64,000 nt of DNA from CAVTWH01 sp963738365 (GCA_963738365.1 CAVTWH010000006.1:62001-126000), one strand, 5' to 3'. Shown: positions 1 through 7,796, counted from the stretch's first letter. Made by a program: numbers and translations. Notes: a model not told the origin generated them from the letters alone.

Positions 1-357
1 CATGGTCGGCTCGTCGAGCACCACGCCCCGGGTCTTCTCCCGGCCCAGGAACATGTTCTGCACGATGTCGAGGTTGTCGCAGAGGGCCAGGTCCTGGTAC
101 ACGATCTCGACGCCGAGCGCGGCAGCGTCGCGGGGGCTGTGCACGGTGACCGGGTGCCCCTCGAAAAGGTACTGGCCGGAGTCGATCGAGTAGATCCCGC
201 CGATGCACTTGACCAGCGTGGACTTGCCCGCGCCGTTGTCACCGACGAGGGCCGTCACCTCGCCGGGGTAGGCGGTGAAGTCGACGTTGCGCAGGACCTG
301 GACGGGACCAAAGCTCTTATTGATCCCGTGCAGCTCCAGCAGTGGGGAACTGGTCAC
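1..357 (-). CDS. Sugar ABC transporter ATP-binding protein, N-terminal part (cut by window edge)
   Basis: Only the first 119 codons are in the window; the gene continues past the left edge. The GTG start at 357 is preceded by AAGGAG with good spacing. The Walker A motif GDNGAGKST (about residues 37-45) and the Q-loop YQDLALCDNLDIVQNMFLGR are those of carbohydrate-uptake ATPases (XylG/RbsA/MglA class), which hydrolyse ATP to energise sugar import. It lies 120 bp downstream of the binding-protein gene on the same strand, so both probably belong to one operon, with a permease gene expected to the left. The second ATPase half cannot be seen. The substrate is inferred from the XylF-like neighbour. 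Confidence 0.9.
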   Translation of the reverse strand, partial: MTSSPLLELHGINKSFGPVQVLRNVDFTAYPGEVTALVGDNGAGKSTLVKCIGGIYSIDSGQYLFEGHPVTVHSPRDAAALGVEIVYQDLALCDNLDIVQNMFLGREKTRGVVLDEPTM

Positions 358-426
358 GGATGGTGCTCCTTGTGATGACTACGGCTCACGCGCTGCGGAG
401 TCGACTCCCTGTGGTGACCTGCCGAT

Positions 427-463
427 GTCCCGGTACCCCGCCGGCTGGGCGGGGTACCGGGAC
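427..463 (-). terminator. Perfect 16-bp hairpin between binding-protein and ATPase genes
   Basis: Bases 427-442 are exactly complementary to 448-463, with a 5-base loop (GGCTG). It begins 15 bases after the xylF stop and has no T-run. It lies inside a probable operon, so it may be a partial terminator or an mRNA 3' stabiliser that lets the binding protein be made in excess over the ATPase. The function is inferred. Confidence 0.75.
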
Positions 464-477
464 GATCAACCGCTTGG

Positions 478-1581
478 TTAGCTGATGCCAGCGGTGGTGC
501 ACTTGGCGGCGTAGGCGCCGGCGCACAGCTGGTCCTTGGTGACGCCACCGGCGGTGACGACGTCCTTGACGTTGTCCTTGTAGATCGCTGCCGGGGTCTC
601 CAGCACCGACTTGACGTCGGCCTTGGAGACCGGGTCGGTGATCGAGGTGACCTTCAGGTCGGACGGCGGCTGGGTGCCCTTGGCCAGCGCGATGGCCAGC
701 TTGCTGGCGGCGTCGGCCTCCAGCTTGGTGTCCTTGAAGACGGTCATGCACTGGTCGCCGTCGAGGATGTGCTGCAGGCCCTGCACGGTGGCGTCCTGGC
801 CGGTGATCGGCAGCTGCAGGTTGTTCTTCTTCAGCACCGAGATGGCCGCGTTGGCCAGGCCGTCGTTGGCCGACAGCACGCCCTTGATGTCCGGGTTACC
901 GGTCAGCATCTGCTCGAAGATGGTGCCCGCCTGGGCGTTGTCCCAGTCCGGTACGGACTGGTTCGGGCCCTTGACGTAGGTGCCGGCCGCGTACAGCGGG
1001 TTCAGGACCGAGTCGTAGCCCTGGGCGAACAGGGTGGCGTTGTTGTCGGTCGGGGAGCCGTTGAGCTCGGCGACCTTCGGCTTGGCGGTGCCCGCGGCGG
1101 TGAGGCACTTCTGCAGGCCCTCGCCCTGGAGCTTGCCGACCTGCACGTTGTCGAAGGACACGTAGTAGTCGGCGCCGCCGCCGGCGGTGAGCCGGTCGTA
1201 GTCGATGACCGGGACGCCCTGGTCCTTGGCCTTCTTGATGACCGCGCCGCCGGAGCCGGCGTCCAGGTCGGTGATGATCAGGACGTTCACGCCCTCGGAG
1301 AGCATGCTCTCGGCGATGGTGCCGAACTGGGTCTTGTCGCCCTGGGCGTTCTGGATGTCGTACTTGACACCGGCGGCCTTGAACGCGGCCTCCAGGTTCG
1401 GCTTGTCAGCTGTCTCCCAGCGGACCGACGACTTGGTGTCGGGCAGGATGACGCCGACGTACGGTGCCTTGCCGGTGCTGCTGCTGCTCGGGCTCGCGCC
1501 CTTGTTGTCGTCGCCGCAGGCGGCGAGGCCGCCGAGGGCCACCGCACCAACGGTGGCTACGACGAGGATCCCCTTGCGCAT
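478..1581 (-). CDS. xylF: Sugar ABC transporter substrate-binding lipoprotein, D-xylose-type
   Basis: Periplasmic-binding-protein type I (LacI/ribose-like fold), 367 residues. The ATG at 1581 is preceded by AAAGGA. The N-terminus MRKGILVVATVGAVALGGLA ends in lipobox LAAC (Cys at about residue 23), so it should be a membrane-anchored lipoprotein that captures sugar outside the cell. The stretch YDRL, then DYYVSFDNVQVGKLQ, closely resembles the xylose-binding protein XylF, and DGLANAAISVLKK is typical of the fold. The next gene leftward is the transporter ATPase. Regulation is probably by a LacI- or ROK-type repressor, judged from palindromes upstream (1790-1808 and 1845-1859). Xylose as ligand is inferred; a related pentose or multi-sugar role is possible. 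Confidence 0.85.
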   Translation of the reverse strand: MRKGILVVATVGAVALGGLAACGDDNKGASPSSSSTGKAPYVGVILPDTKSSVRWETADKPNLEAAFKAAGVKYDIQNAQGDKTQFGTIAESMLSEGVNVLIITDLDAGSGGAVIKKAKDQGVPVIDYDRLTAGGGADYYVSFDNVQVGKLQGEGLQKCLTAAGTAKPKVAELNGSPTDNNATLFAQGYDSVLNPLYAAGTYVKGPNQSVPDWDNAQAGTIFEQMLTGNPDIKGVLSANDGLANAAISVLKKNNLQLPITGQDATVQGLQHILDGDQCMTVFKDTKLEADAASKLAIALAKGTQPPSDLKVTSITDPVSKADVKSVLETPAAIYKDNVKDVVTAGGVTKDQLCAGAYAAKCTTAGIS

Positions 1582-1789
1582 GGCATGGGTCCTTTCGGGG
1601 TATGCGCCGCGGGTGCGGCGGTCGGTGTCGTGCGCGTGGTCGTTGCGCTTGCTGTGTACGCAGGGTGTTGACTGCGTGTGTCGCACCGGCCGGGTTCCGG
1701 ACCCCGGCCGGGCAGAATTTCGTTGTTTGTTGTGTCCGGCAACGTATTCCCCCTGCGGTATCCCACGCAAGATGACCCTCGGGTTAAGT

Positions 1790-1808
1790 TTGTTGCTAGC
1801 GGTAACAA
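1790..1808. promoter_or_regulatory. Candidate sugar-repressor operator upstream of xylF
   Basis: TTGTTGCTAGCGGTAACAA has TTGTT/AACAA outer arms and partly matching inner bases, the general look of LacI- or ROK-family operators. It sits about 210 bases upstream of the xylF start. A second palindrome, ACTAC-CCTGA-GTAGT, is at 1845-1859. No regulator gene is nearby, so the link to xylose control is inference. Confidence 0.4.
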
Positions 1809-1900
1809 TTCAGCAACGCGACTTAGGCCTACCGTACGCGCGTTACTACCCTGAGTAGTCTCGTGGGGGAGATCCCGGAAGTCCGACACGCCGGTGAGGA

Positions 1901-1927
1901 TTGGCACTCTCCTTGACGGAGTGCCAA
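1901..1927 (+). promoter_or_regulatory. CIRCE element 1 (HrcA operator) over the groES promoter
   Basis: TTGGCACTC, nine bases, GAGTGCCAA is a perfect inverted repeat matching the CIRCE consensus (TTAGCACTC-N9-GAGTGCTAA) with one symmetric change. A -35-like TTGACG (1913-1918) lies in its spacer, with a CATAGC -10-like box at 1935-1940, so HrcA binding would block polymerase. HrcA repression of groES through CIRCE is established in actinobacteria; no hrcA gene is in the window. Confidence 0.9.
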
Positions 1928-1946
1928 CCAGCGACATAGCCTGCCA

Positions 1947-1973
1947 TTAGCACTCTCGCCATGAGGGTGCCAG
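1947..1973 (+). promoter_or_regulatory. CIRCE element 2 (imperfect HrcA operator)
   Basis: TTAGCACTC, nine bases, GGGTGCCAG: the left half is the exact consensus, the right half has three changes. It starts 46 bases after CIRCE 1, downstream of the proposed -10 box, so bound HrcA would act as a roadblock in the leader. Confidence 0.75.
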
Positions 1974-2086
1974 CCGGCCGGCTTACGGCCGGTGACTGCC
2001 TTGGTGGCGCCGGCACCCGCGACGACGGCGACCCGCCGGGCGGTAACAGGGAGAAGAAGCTGATCAGTACCCCAGGAGGGTATCCC

Positions 2087-2395
2087 GTGACTACCGCGAC
2101 CAAGGTTGCGATCAAGCCGCTCGAGGACCGCATCGTGGTCCAGGCGAACGAGGCTGAGACCACGACCGCGTCGGGGCTCGTGATCCCCGACACCGCCAAG
2201 GAGAAGCCGCAGGAGGGCACCGTCCTCGCTGTCGGTCCGGGCCGCGTCGACGACAAGGGCAACCGGGTGCCGATCGACGTCAACGTCGGCGACGTCGTCC
2301 TCTACTCGAAGTACGGCGGCACCGAGGTCAAGTACGCGGGCGAGGAGTACCTGGTGCTCTCCGCCCGTGACGTGCTCGCGGTCATCGAGAAGTGA
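2087..2395 (+). CDS. groES: Co-chaperonin GroES
   Basis: The 102-residue, 10-kDa cap of the GroEL folding chamber, at the usual length. The GTG at 2087 is chosen because CCAGGAGGG ends 6 bases before it and the protein then begins VTTATKVAIKPLEDRIVVQ, the normal GroES start. The mobile loop (ETTTASGLVIPDTAKEKPQEG, about residues 17-37) and C-terminal KYAGEEYLVLSARDVLAVIE are present. Transcription should be controlled by HrcA at the tandem CIRCE sites. groEL1 follows 120 bp downstream, separated by a strong hairpin. Confidence 0.98.
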   Translation: MTTATKVAIKPLEDRIVVQANEAETTTASGLVIPDTAKEKPQEGTVLAVGPGRVDDKGNRVPIDVNVGDVVLYSKYGGTEVKYAGEEYLVLSARDVLAVIEK

Positions 2396-2440
2396 ACCCG
2401 GCCGGGCGCCCGGCGCCCGGCAACCCGCGACGTGAGAACC

Positions 2441-2481
2441 AGTGCCGCCCCGGTCCCGGAACACCGGGCCGGGGCGGCACT
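2441..2481 (+). promoter_or_regulatory. Intercistronic hairpin between groES and groEL1
   Basis: AGTGCCGCCCCGG (2441-2453) pairs with CCGGGGCGGCACT (2469-2481), and the pairing extends inward to about 16 bp. There is no T-run. It may be an mRNA processing or partial termination site giving unequal GroES and GroEL1 amounts; this role is inferred. Confidence 0.6.
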
Positions 2482-2515
2482 GTGCTTGTGAAGACTGTGC
2501 TGTGAAAGGACAGGC

Positions 2516-4159
2516 ATGGCGAAGATCCTGAGCTTCTCGGACGAGGCACGGCACCTACTGGAGCACGGCGTGAACGCGTTGGCCGACACGGTCAAGGTCA
2601 CGCTGGGCCCGAAGGGGCGCAACGTCGTCCTGGACAAGAAGTTCGGCGCTCCCGTGATCACCAATGACGGCGTCACCATCGCCAAGGAGATCGAGCTCAC
2701 CAACCCCTACGAGAACCTGGGCGCGCAGCTGGTCAAGGAGGTGGCCACCAAGACCAACGACATCGCGGGCGACGGCACCACCACGGCCACCGTGCTGGCC
2801 CAGGCCATGGTGCGCGAGGGCCTGCGCAACGTGACGGCCGGCGCGAACCCGGGCAGCCTCAAGCGCGGCATCGAAGCGGCCGTGGCCGCGGTGAACGATG
2901 CGCTGCTGGCCAACGCCGTCGAGGTCGCCGGCCGGACCGAGATCGCCCACGTGGCCACCATCTCGGCCCAGGACGCCGCCATCGGCGAGCTGATCGCCGA
3001 GGCGATGGAGAAGGTCGGCCGTACCGGCGTCATCTCCTGCGAGGACGGCTCCACGCTCGCCAACGAGCTGGAGATCACCGAGGGTATGCAGTTCGACAAG
3101 GGCTACGTGTCCCCGCACTTCGTCACCGACGCCGAGGCCGGCGAAGCGGTGCTGGACGACCCCTACATCCTGATCACCCCGCAGAAGATCAGCGCCATCG
3201 AGGAGCTGCTGCCGATCCTGGAGAAGGTCGTCCAGGCCAGCAAGCCACTGCTGATCGTGGCCGAGGACATCGACGGCCAGGCGCTGGCCACCCTGGTGGT
3301 CAACTCGATCCGCAAGACCCTCAAGGTCGTCGCGGTCAAGGCGCCCGCCTTCGGTGACCGGCGCAAGGCGATGCTGCAGGACCTGGCCATCCTGACCGGC
3401 GGCGAGCTGGTCTCCACCGAGCTCGGCCAGCAGCTGGAGAGCGCCACCCTGGAGCAGCTGGGTCGGGCCCGCCGGGTGGTGGTCGACAAGGACACCACCA
3501 CCGTGGTCGACGGCGGCGGCCGCAGCGATGAGGTCACCGCCCGGATCGAGCAGATCCGCAAGGAGATCGAGGCCTCCGACTCCGACTGGGACAAGGAGAA
3601 GCTCAACGAGCGGCTGGCCAAGCTGGCCGGCGGCGTGGCTGTCATCCGGGTCGGCGCCGCCACCGAGGTGGAGCTCAAGGAGAAGCGGCACCGCATCGAG
3701 GACGCCATCTCCGCCACCAAGGCGGCCGTCGAGGAGGGCATCGTGCCCGGCGGTGGCGCGGCACTGGTGCAGGCGGCCACCGTGCTCGCCGACAACCTCG
3801 GCCGCACCGGCGACGAGGCCACCGGCGTGAGCATCGTGGCCAAGGCGCTGGTCGAGCCGCTGCGCTGGATCGCCCAGAATGCCGGGCTGGACGGCTACGT
3901 GGTGGTCGACAAGGTGCGCTCGGGCGGGTGGGGGCGCGGCCTCAACGCCGCCACCGGCGAGTATGTCGACCTGGTCGCGGCCGGCATCGTCGACCCGGTG
4001 AAGGTGACCCGCAACGCGGTCGCCAACGCCGCCTCGATCGCCGCCCTGCTGCTGACCACCGAGACATTGGTGGTCGAGAAGCCCAAGGCGTCGGAGGCCC
4101 CGGCCGGTGGCGGTCATTCGCACGGCGGCCACGGCCACCAGCACGGTCCGGGGTTCTGA
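2516..4159 (+). CDS. groEL1: Chaperonin GroEL1 with histidine-rich tail
   Basis: 60-kDa chaperonin, 547 residues, folding proteins with GroES and ATP. The ATG at 2516 follows GAAAGGA. The ATP-binding GDGTTTATVLAQ (about residues 86-97) and conserved VTLGPKGRNVVLDKKFG near the N-terminus are intact. The C-terminus ends GGGHSHGGHGHQHGPGF instead of the Gly-Gly-Met tail of the main actinobacterial chaperonin. By analogy with mycobacteria this marks the groES-linked GroEL1 paralogue, whose role is specialised and non-essential there, and predicts a groEL2 elsewhere in the genome. The His-rich tail could bind metal ions. Confidence 0.97.
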   Translation: MAKILSFSDEARHLLEHGVNALADTVKVTLGPKGRNVVLDKKFGAPVITNDGVTIAKEIELTNPYENLGAQLVKEVATKTNDIAGDGTTTATVLAQAMVREGLRNVTAGANPGSLKRGIEAAVAAVNDALLANAVEVAGRTEIAHVATISAQDAAIGELIAEAMEKVGRTGVISCEDGSTLANELEITEGMQFDKGYVSPHFVTDAEAGEAVLDDPYILITPQKISAIEELLPILEKVVQASKPLLIVAEDIDGQALATLVVNSIRKTLKVVAVKAPAFGDRRKAMLQDLAILTGGELVSTELGQQLESATLEQLGRARRVVVDKDTTTVVDGGGRSDEVTARIEQIRKEIEASDSDWDKEKLNERLAKLAGGVAVIRVGAATEVELKEKRHRIEDAISATKAAVEEGIVPGGGAALVQAATVLADNLGRTGDEATGVSIVAKALVEPLRWIAQNAGLDGYVVVDKVRSGGWGRGLNAATGEYVDLVAAGIVDPVKVTRNAVANAASIAALLLTTETLVVEKPKASEAPAGGGHSHGGHGHQHGPGF

Positions 4160-4207
4160 GCCAATCCGCATCCGTCCCACTGGGGGTCTGCTCACCGGGG
4201 ACTGCGA

Positions 4208-4253
4208 ACACAGCAGGGCCGGGTACGCCACGGCGTGCCCGGCCCTGCTGTGT
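4208..4253 (+). terminator. groEL1 terminator hairpin
   Basis: ACACAGCAGGGCCGGG (4208-4223) pairs exactly with CCCGGCCCTGCTGTGT (4238-4253), and the pairing continues inward through ACGCC/GGCGT. It lies 48 bases after the groEL1 stop. A long GC stem without U-tract is typical of high-GC actinobacteria. Confidence 0.9.
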
Positions 4254-4384
4254 GTCTGCCTCAGCTCACCGGTTGGCCGGTCGGCTGGCCCGACCCGGTC
4301 CAGCGGACCGGCGGTGCCCCGGCGCGGGGCGCAGGTCCGACCGGCCGGTACCGGCAGTTGCCCGGCTGGACCAGACTGGGCAGC

Positions 4385-5920
4385 GTGGCAACTGACGTGG
4401 AAGCGCCGGCCGGGGCCGGTACCCGCCGGTGGTGGGTCGGGGCGCTGGCCGGGGTGGCCGCGGCCGGGGTGGCGCTGGCCGCGGCCGAGCTGGTGGCGAT
4501 CCTCACCGGCCCGGTCTCCGCACCGTTGATCAGTGTCGGCGGCGTGGTCATCGACCATGTGCCGCTGCCGGTCAAGGAGTTCGCCACCGGCACCTTCGGT
4601 GTCCACGACAAGGCGGCCCTGCTGATCGGCACGGTGCTGCTGCTGGCCCTGTTCGGCGCCGGGATCGGCGTGCTGGCGGTCCGTCGCCCCTGGGTGGGGT
4701 ATCTGGGCGTGGCGCTGTTCGGCGCGGTGGGCGCGCTGGCCGCGTACACCCGGGAGCAGGGCGGGCCGGTGGCCATCCTGCCGTCGCTGATCGGCGCCGG
4801 GCTCGGCGGGTACCTGCTGGACCGGCTGCTGCGGCCGCCGGGCGGCGGCGGGCCGGGCGGCGGCGACCGGCGGCGCTTCCTGTGGACCTCGGGCGGCGTG
4901 CTGGCCGGCGCTGTGCTGGTCGGCGGCGGCGCGCAGTACGTGCTCAACCAGCGGGACGTGGCCGACAAGCGGGCGGCGGTGCGGCTGCCGGCTCCGGCCA
5001 CGCCGGCCAGCCCGCCGCCGGAGGGCGCCCAGGTCGCGCCGGACACCCCGTTCGTCACCCCGAACAAGGACTTCTACCGCATCGACACGGCGCTGGCCGT
5101 GCCGCAGGTCAACCCGGACACCTGGAAGCTGCGGGTGCACGGCCGGGTGGACCACCCCTACTCGATCACCTACAGCGAGCTGCTGGCCATGCCGATGATC
5201 GAGCGCTACATCACGCTCGCCTGCGTCTCCAACGAGGTGGGTGGCGACCTGGTGGGCAACGCCAAGTGGCTCGGGGTGCCGCTCAAGGGGCTGCTGGAGC
5301 GGGCCGGCATCCAGGCCGGTGCCGATCAGGTAGTGGGCCGGGCGGTGGACGGGTTCACCGTCGGGACCCCCACCGAGGTGCTGCTGGACGGCCGGGACGC
5401 GCTGCTCGCGGTCGGCATGAACGGCCAGCCGCTGCCGATCGAGCACGGTTTCCCGGTCCGCGTGGTGGTCCCCGGCCTCTACGGCTACGTCTCGGCCACC
5501 AAGTGGATCTCGGAGCTGGAGCTGACCAGCTTCGCCGACTTCGACGCCTACTGGGTACGCCAGGGCTGGGCACGGCGCGCCCCGATCAAGACGCAGTCGC
5601 GGATCGACACCCCGCGCGCCGGTTCGCACCCGCGCGCCGGGACGGTGACCGTGGCCGGCGTGGCCTGGGCGCAGCACCGGGGGATCAGCCGGGTCGAGGT
5701 ACGGGTGGACGACGGCGGCTGGCAGGTGGCCACGCTGGGCGAGGCGCCTTCGGTGGACACCTGGCGGCTGTGGTCCTGGCAGTGGCCGGCCACCCCCGGT
5801 AGCCACCAGCTGACCGTGCGGGCCACCGACAACGCCGGCGCCACCCAGCCCGAGGAGCAGACCTCGGTGGCGCCGGACGGCGCTACCGGCTGGCACAGCA
5901 TCAAGGTCGACGTGCGTTGA
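4385..5920 (+). CDS. Membrane-anchored molybdopterin-dependent oxidoreductase (sulfite-oxidase family)
   Basis: About 511 residues. The first 200 residues hold four hydrophobic segments (WWVGALAGVAAAGVALAAAE; AALLIGTVLLLALFGAGIGV; a third near SLIGAGLGGYLLDRLL; and FLWTSGGVLAGAVLVGGGAQ). The oxidoreductase molybdopterin-binding domain follows (FYRIDTALAVPQVNPDTWKL onward), with the likely molybdenum-ligand cysteine in TLACVSNEVGG. A C-terminal Mo-co dimerisation domain (about 415-510, GISRVEVRVDDGGWQ) completes the SUOX layout. GTG 4385 is the best start: it precedes the hydrophobic part, but the ribosome site is weak and upstream in-frame starts exist. The natural substrate is unknown; electrons may enter the membrane chain. 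A 40-base palindromic terminator follows directly. Confidence 0.85.
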   Translation: MATDVEAPAGAGTRRWWVGALAGVAAAGVALAAAELVAILTGPVSAPLISVGGVVIDHVPLPVKEFATGTFGVHDKAALLIGTVLLLALFGAGIGVLAVRRPWVGYLGVALFGAVGALAAYTREQGGPVAILPSLIGAGLGGYLLDRLLRPPGGGGPGGGDRRRFLWTSGGVLAGAVLVGGGAQYVLNQRDVADKRAAVRLPAPATPASPPPEGAQVAPDTPFVTPNKDFYRIDTALAVPQVNPDTWKLRVHGRVDHPYSITYSELLAMPMIERYITLACVSNEVGGDLVGNAKWLGVPLKGLLERAGIQAGADQVVGRAVDGFTVGTPTEVLLDGRDALLAVGMNGQPLPIEHGFPVRVVVPGLYGYVSATKWISELELTSFADFDAYWVRQGWARRAPIKTQSRIDTPRAGSHPRAGTVTVAGVAWAQHRGISRVEVRVDDGGWQVATLGEAPSVDTWRLWSWQWPATPGSHQLTVRATDNAGATQPEEQTSVAPDGATGWHSIKVDVR

Positions 5921-5960
5921 CCGTGAGGCCGGTGCCCCGCGCGGGGCACCGGCCTCACGG
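5921..5960. terminator. Bidirectional terminator, 40-base perfect palindrome
   Basis: CCGTGAGGCCGGTGCCCCGC (5921-5940) is followed at once by its exact reverse complement (5941-5960). It starts at the base after the oxidoreductase stop and ends 22 bases before the whiB-family stop, so it can terminate both convergent genes. Confidence 0.9.
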
Positions 5961-5982
5961 TCGGAAGGTTTGCGGGAGGGCC

Positions 5983-6342
5983 TCAGGCCGCCGCGCTGGG
6001 CGGGCCGAGGCGCCGGGTCAGCGCGGTCAGGTCGACCCGACGGCGGTACCGGTCGGCGGTGTCCTCCCAGCCGAGAGCCAGCAGGCGCTGCCGCTCGGTC
6101 TCGGAGAAGCCGCCCCAGACGCCGTACGGCTCGTGGGCCTTGAGGGCGTGCGCGGCGCACTGGGCCCGGACCGGGCAGCGGAAGCACGTCTCCTTCGCCT
6201 TCATCTCGCGGCGCAGCCGCGAGGAGCCGCGCTCGCCGTCCGGATGGAAGAACTGCGCACTGTCCCGGCCGCGGCACAGGCCCAGGGCCTGCCACTCCCA
6301 GATGTCAGCGATGGGTCCCGGAAGTCGTTGGACGTTCGCCAT
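5983..6342 (-). CDS. whiD: WhiB-family iron-sulfur regulator, WhiD/WhiB3 type
   Basis: 119 residues. Four cysteines occur in Wbl spacing (LCRGRDS at about residue 23, then CFRCPVRAQC), expected to hold a [4Fe-4S] cluster that responds to O2 or NO. The G[VI]WGG turn (YGVWGGFSETER) and Arg-rich C-terminus are present. The N-terminus NVQRLPGPIADIWEWQ and FFHPDGERG are those of Streptomyces WhiD and mycobacterial WhiB3, which act in sporulation and redox control, probably with the primary sigma factor. ATG 6342 is preferred over GTG 6345 because AGAGAGGA then sits 6 bases upstream. Its position between groEL1 and guaB matches those genomes. The symbol follows Streptomyces usage. Confidence 0.93.
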   Translation of the reverse strand: MANVQRLPGPIADIWEWQALGLCRGRDSAQFFHPDGERGSSRLRREMKAKETCFRCPVRAQCAAHALKAHEPYGVWGGFSETERQRLLALGWEDTADRYRRRVDLTALTRRLGPPSAAA

Positions 6343-6610
6343 CACTGTTCCTCTCTGCTCACCGCCGGTCGGGCCGGCGCGGAAAAGTCTCTCTGCGGTG
6401 CGTGAGGTGTTCAGGGGTCAGTGGTGCGTGCCGGGTACCTACCCCGGTGACAGCCGAACTAATCAACCGCGCGATCACGAATTTCTGTCGGGTCGGGGGA
6501 TGGCGGAAGGCGCCCTGGCACAAATTAGGGTGATTTGGCCACATATTCTGCTGAAATGCCCACAGCCGGGGGATTCGGATGATCCAATCGCAGAGGGAGA
6601 GGGGGCTGAC
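6343..6610. promoter_or_regulatory. Divergent promoter region of whiD and the bldM-like gene
   Basis: 268 bases between two divergent developmental regulators. The segment around 6460-6570 is AT-richer than its surroundings (AACTAATCAACCGCGCGATC; ACAAATTAGGGTGATTTGGC). Candidate -10 boxes such as TTAGGGT are visible, but I cannot assign start sites. No coding potential seen. Confidence 0.5.
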
Positions 6611-7315
6611 GTGCGCACAGTTCTGGTTGGGGTACGGACGGCAGCGGCGGCTCATGCGATCGCCGGCTTCGCCGAACGGGTCGGTTCGGCCGGCGCCGTG
6701 CGTACCGCCGTCACGGCCGCCGAGGCGGCCACCCGGCTCCGTGAACACCCCGCGGAACTGGTGCTGCTCGACACGGCCCTGACCCGCCCCGACGCGGCCG
6801 GCGTGGTACGCCGGCTGCTCAGCCTCTCGCCCGGGGCCACCGTGGTGCTGTTCGGTCCGGAGGACGCCCAGGCAGCCGCCGCCGCGCTGGGCGCCGGGGC
6901 GCGGGGCGTCATCCGTGGCGGCGACGACCTGGTCAGCTCGGTGACCAAGGGCCTGCTGCTGCTCCTGCAGCCGCACGCCGAAGCGGCCGCGGCCGGATCC
7001 GCGTCGGCCGCCGCCGCGGCGCCGGGCGAACGGGCCGGCGCCGGCGCTGTCGGACGCCCGGGCACCCTGGTCGAGCACGACCTGCTGGTACCGGCGCAGC
7101 GCGGGGACGCCGCCCCGCCGCCCCTGCTCACCGAGCGCGAGCTGCAGGTGCTGCGCGGGATGGCGGACGGGCACAGCAACGCCGAGATCGGCAAGCAGCT
7201 GTTCGTCTCCGAGGACACCGTGAAGACGCACGCCCGCCGGCTGTTCCGCAAGCTTGGCGCCCGGGACCGGGCGCACGCCGTGGCGGCCGGCTTCCGCGCC
7301 GGCCTGGTCCGCTGA
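6611..7315 (+). CDS. BldM-like orphan response regulator with degenerate receiver and LuxR/NarL HTH
   Basis: 234 residues. The C-terminal 65 residues (LTERELQVLRGMADGHSNAE, then LFVSEDTVKTHARRLFRKLG and RDRAHAVAAGFRAGLVR) are almost those of Streptomyces BldM, which sits at the same place next to whiD and guaB and controls aerial development. The N-terminal receiver fold keeps the aspartate (VLLDTAL) but lacks the acidic pair (VLVGVRT at its place), and the conserved lysine region reads GVIRGGDD. An Ala/Gly/Pro linker of about 60 residues joins the halves. Phosphorylation is therefore unlikely to be the switch. GTG 6611 follows a GA-rich stretch (GAGGGAGAGGGGG); other starts upstream are less likely. 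No partner kinase is adjacent. Confidence 0.85.
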   Translation: MRTVLVGVRTAAAAHAIAGFAERVGSAGAVRTAVTAAEAATRLREHPAELVLLDTALTRPDAAGVVRRLLSLSPGATVVLFGPEDAQAAAAALGAGARGVIRGGDDLVSSVTKGLLLLLQPHAEAAAAGSASAAAAAPGERAGAGAVGRPGTLVEHDLLVPAQRGDAAPPPLLTERELQVLRGMADGHSNAEIGKQLFVSEDTVKTHARRLFRKLGARDRAHAVAAGFRAGLVR

Positions 7316-7336
7316 GGCTCCTGTTCCACTGAAGGC

Positions 7337-7355
7337 GCCTGAGGTCCGCTCAGGC
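7337..7355. terminator. Weak hairpin between bldM-like gene and DUF5319
   Basis: GCCTGAG (7337-7343) pairs with CTCAGGC (7349-7355) across a 5-base loop, inside a stretch of imperfect GCTGAGGCGGCT repeats between convergent genes. A short terminator is plausible. Confidence 0.45.
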
Positions 7356-7391
7356 GGCGCTTGTGCTGAGGCGGCTGTTCCGCTGAGGCGG

Positions 7392-7790
7392 CTACTCGTC
7401 TGTGCTGTCGGCCAGTGCGTCGTGCACGCCGTCGGCGTACCCGCGGGCGTAGTCCCAGGTGACGTAGTGGTCGGGGTCGGGGTCGTAGGCCGGCTCGTGG
7501 ACCCGCGGGCGCCCCGAGTCGAGCAGGTGGCGCAGGTTGCCGCGCAGCAGGTCCCAGTCGAAGTAGTGCGGCTCGTGGCAGTCCTCGCACTCGATCACCA
7601 GACCGCGTACCCCCACGGGCGTGAGCAGCGCCTGGTAGACCTCCAGATCGGCGAGGTCCTCCAGGACGTCCTCCCGCTCCGTCGTGCTCAGCGGTCCGTC
7701 GGCCTCCTCCTCCGGCTCGTCCAGTTCGGCGAGCTCGTTGGCGGGGTCGGCCGGGTCGCCGGCGAAGGGGTCGATCGGCTCTTCGTGCAC
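7392..7790 (-). CDS. DUF5319 family protein
   Basis: 132 residues, acidic N-terminus (PIDPFAGDPADPANELAELD), then a compact domain with IECEDCHEPHYFDWDLLRGN, in which CEDC and a nearby histidine could bind a metal such as zinc. It has no signal peptide or membrane segment, so it is probably cytosolic. The family is conserved in actinobacteria between the whiB-type regulator and guaB (mycobacterial Rv3412 position), but its function is unknown to me. The GTG at 7790 is the only reasonable start. A TACCGT -10-like box ends 6 bases before it, so the mRNA is probably leaderless. Confidence 0.88.
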   Translation of the reverse strand: MHEEPIDPFAGDPADPANELAELDEPEEEADGPLSTTEREDVLEDLADLEVYQALLTPVGVRGLVIECEDCHEPHYFDWDLLRGNLRHLLDSGRPRVHEPAYDPDPDHYVTWDYARGYADGVHDALADSTDE

Positions 7791-7796
7791 CCCTCC

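Noticed and set aside
2555..6295. A 1246-codon open frame on the minus strand across groEL1 and the oxidoreductase
   Set aside because: High-GC antisense shadow: low-complexity His/Gly/Arg/Ala sequence, no ribosome site, no domain, and covers strongly conserved genes.
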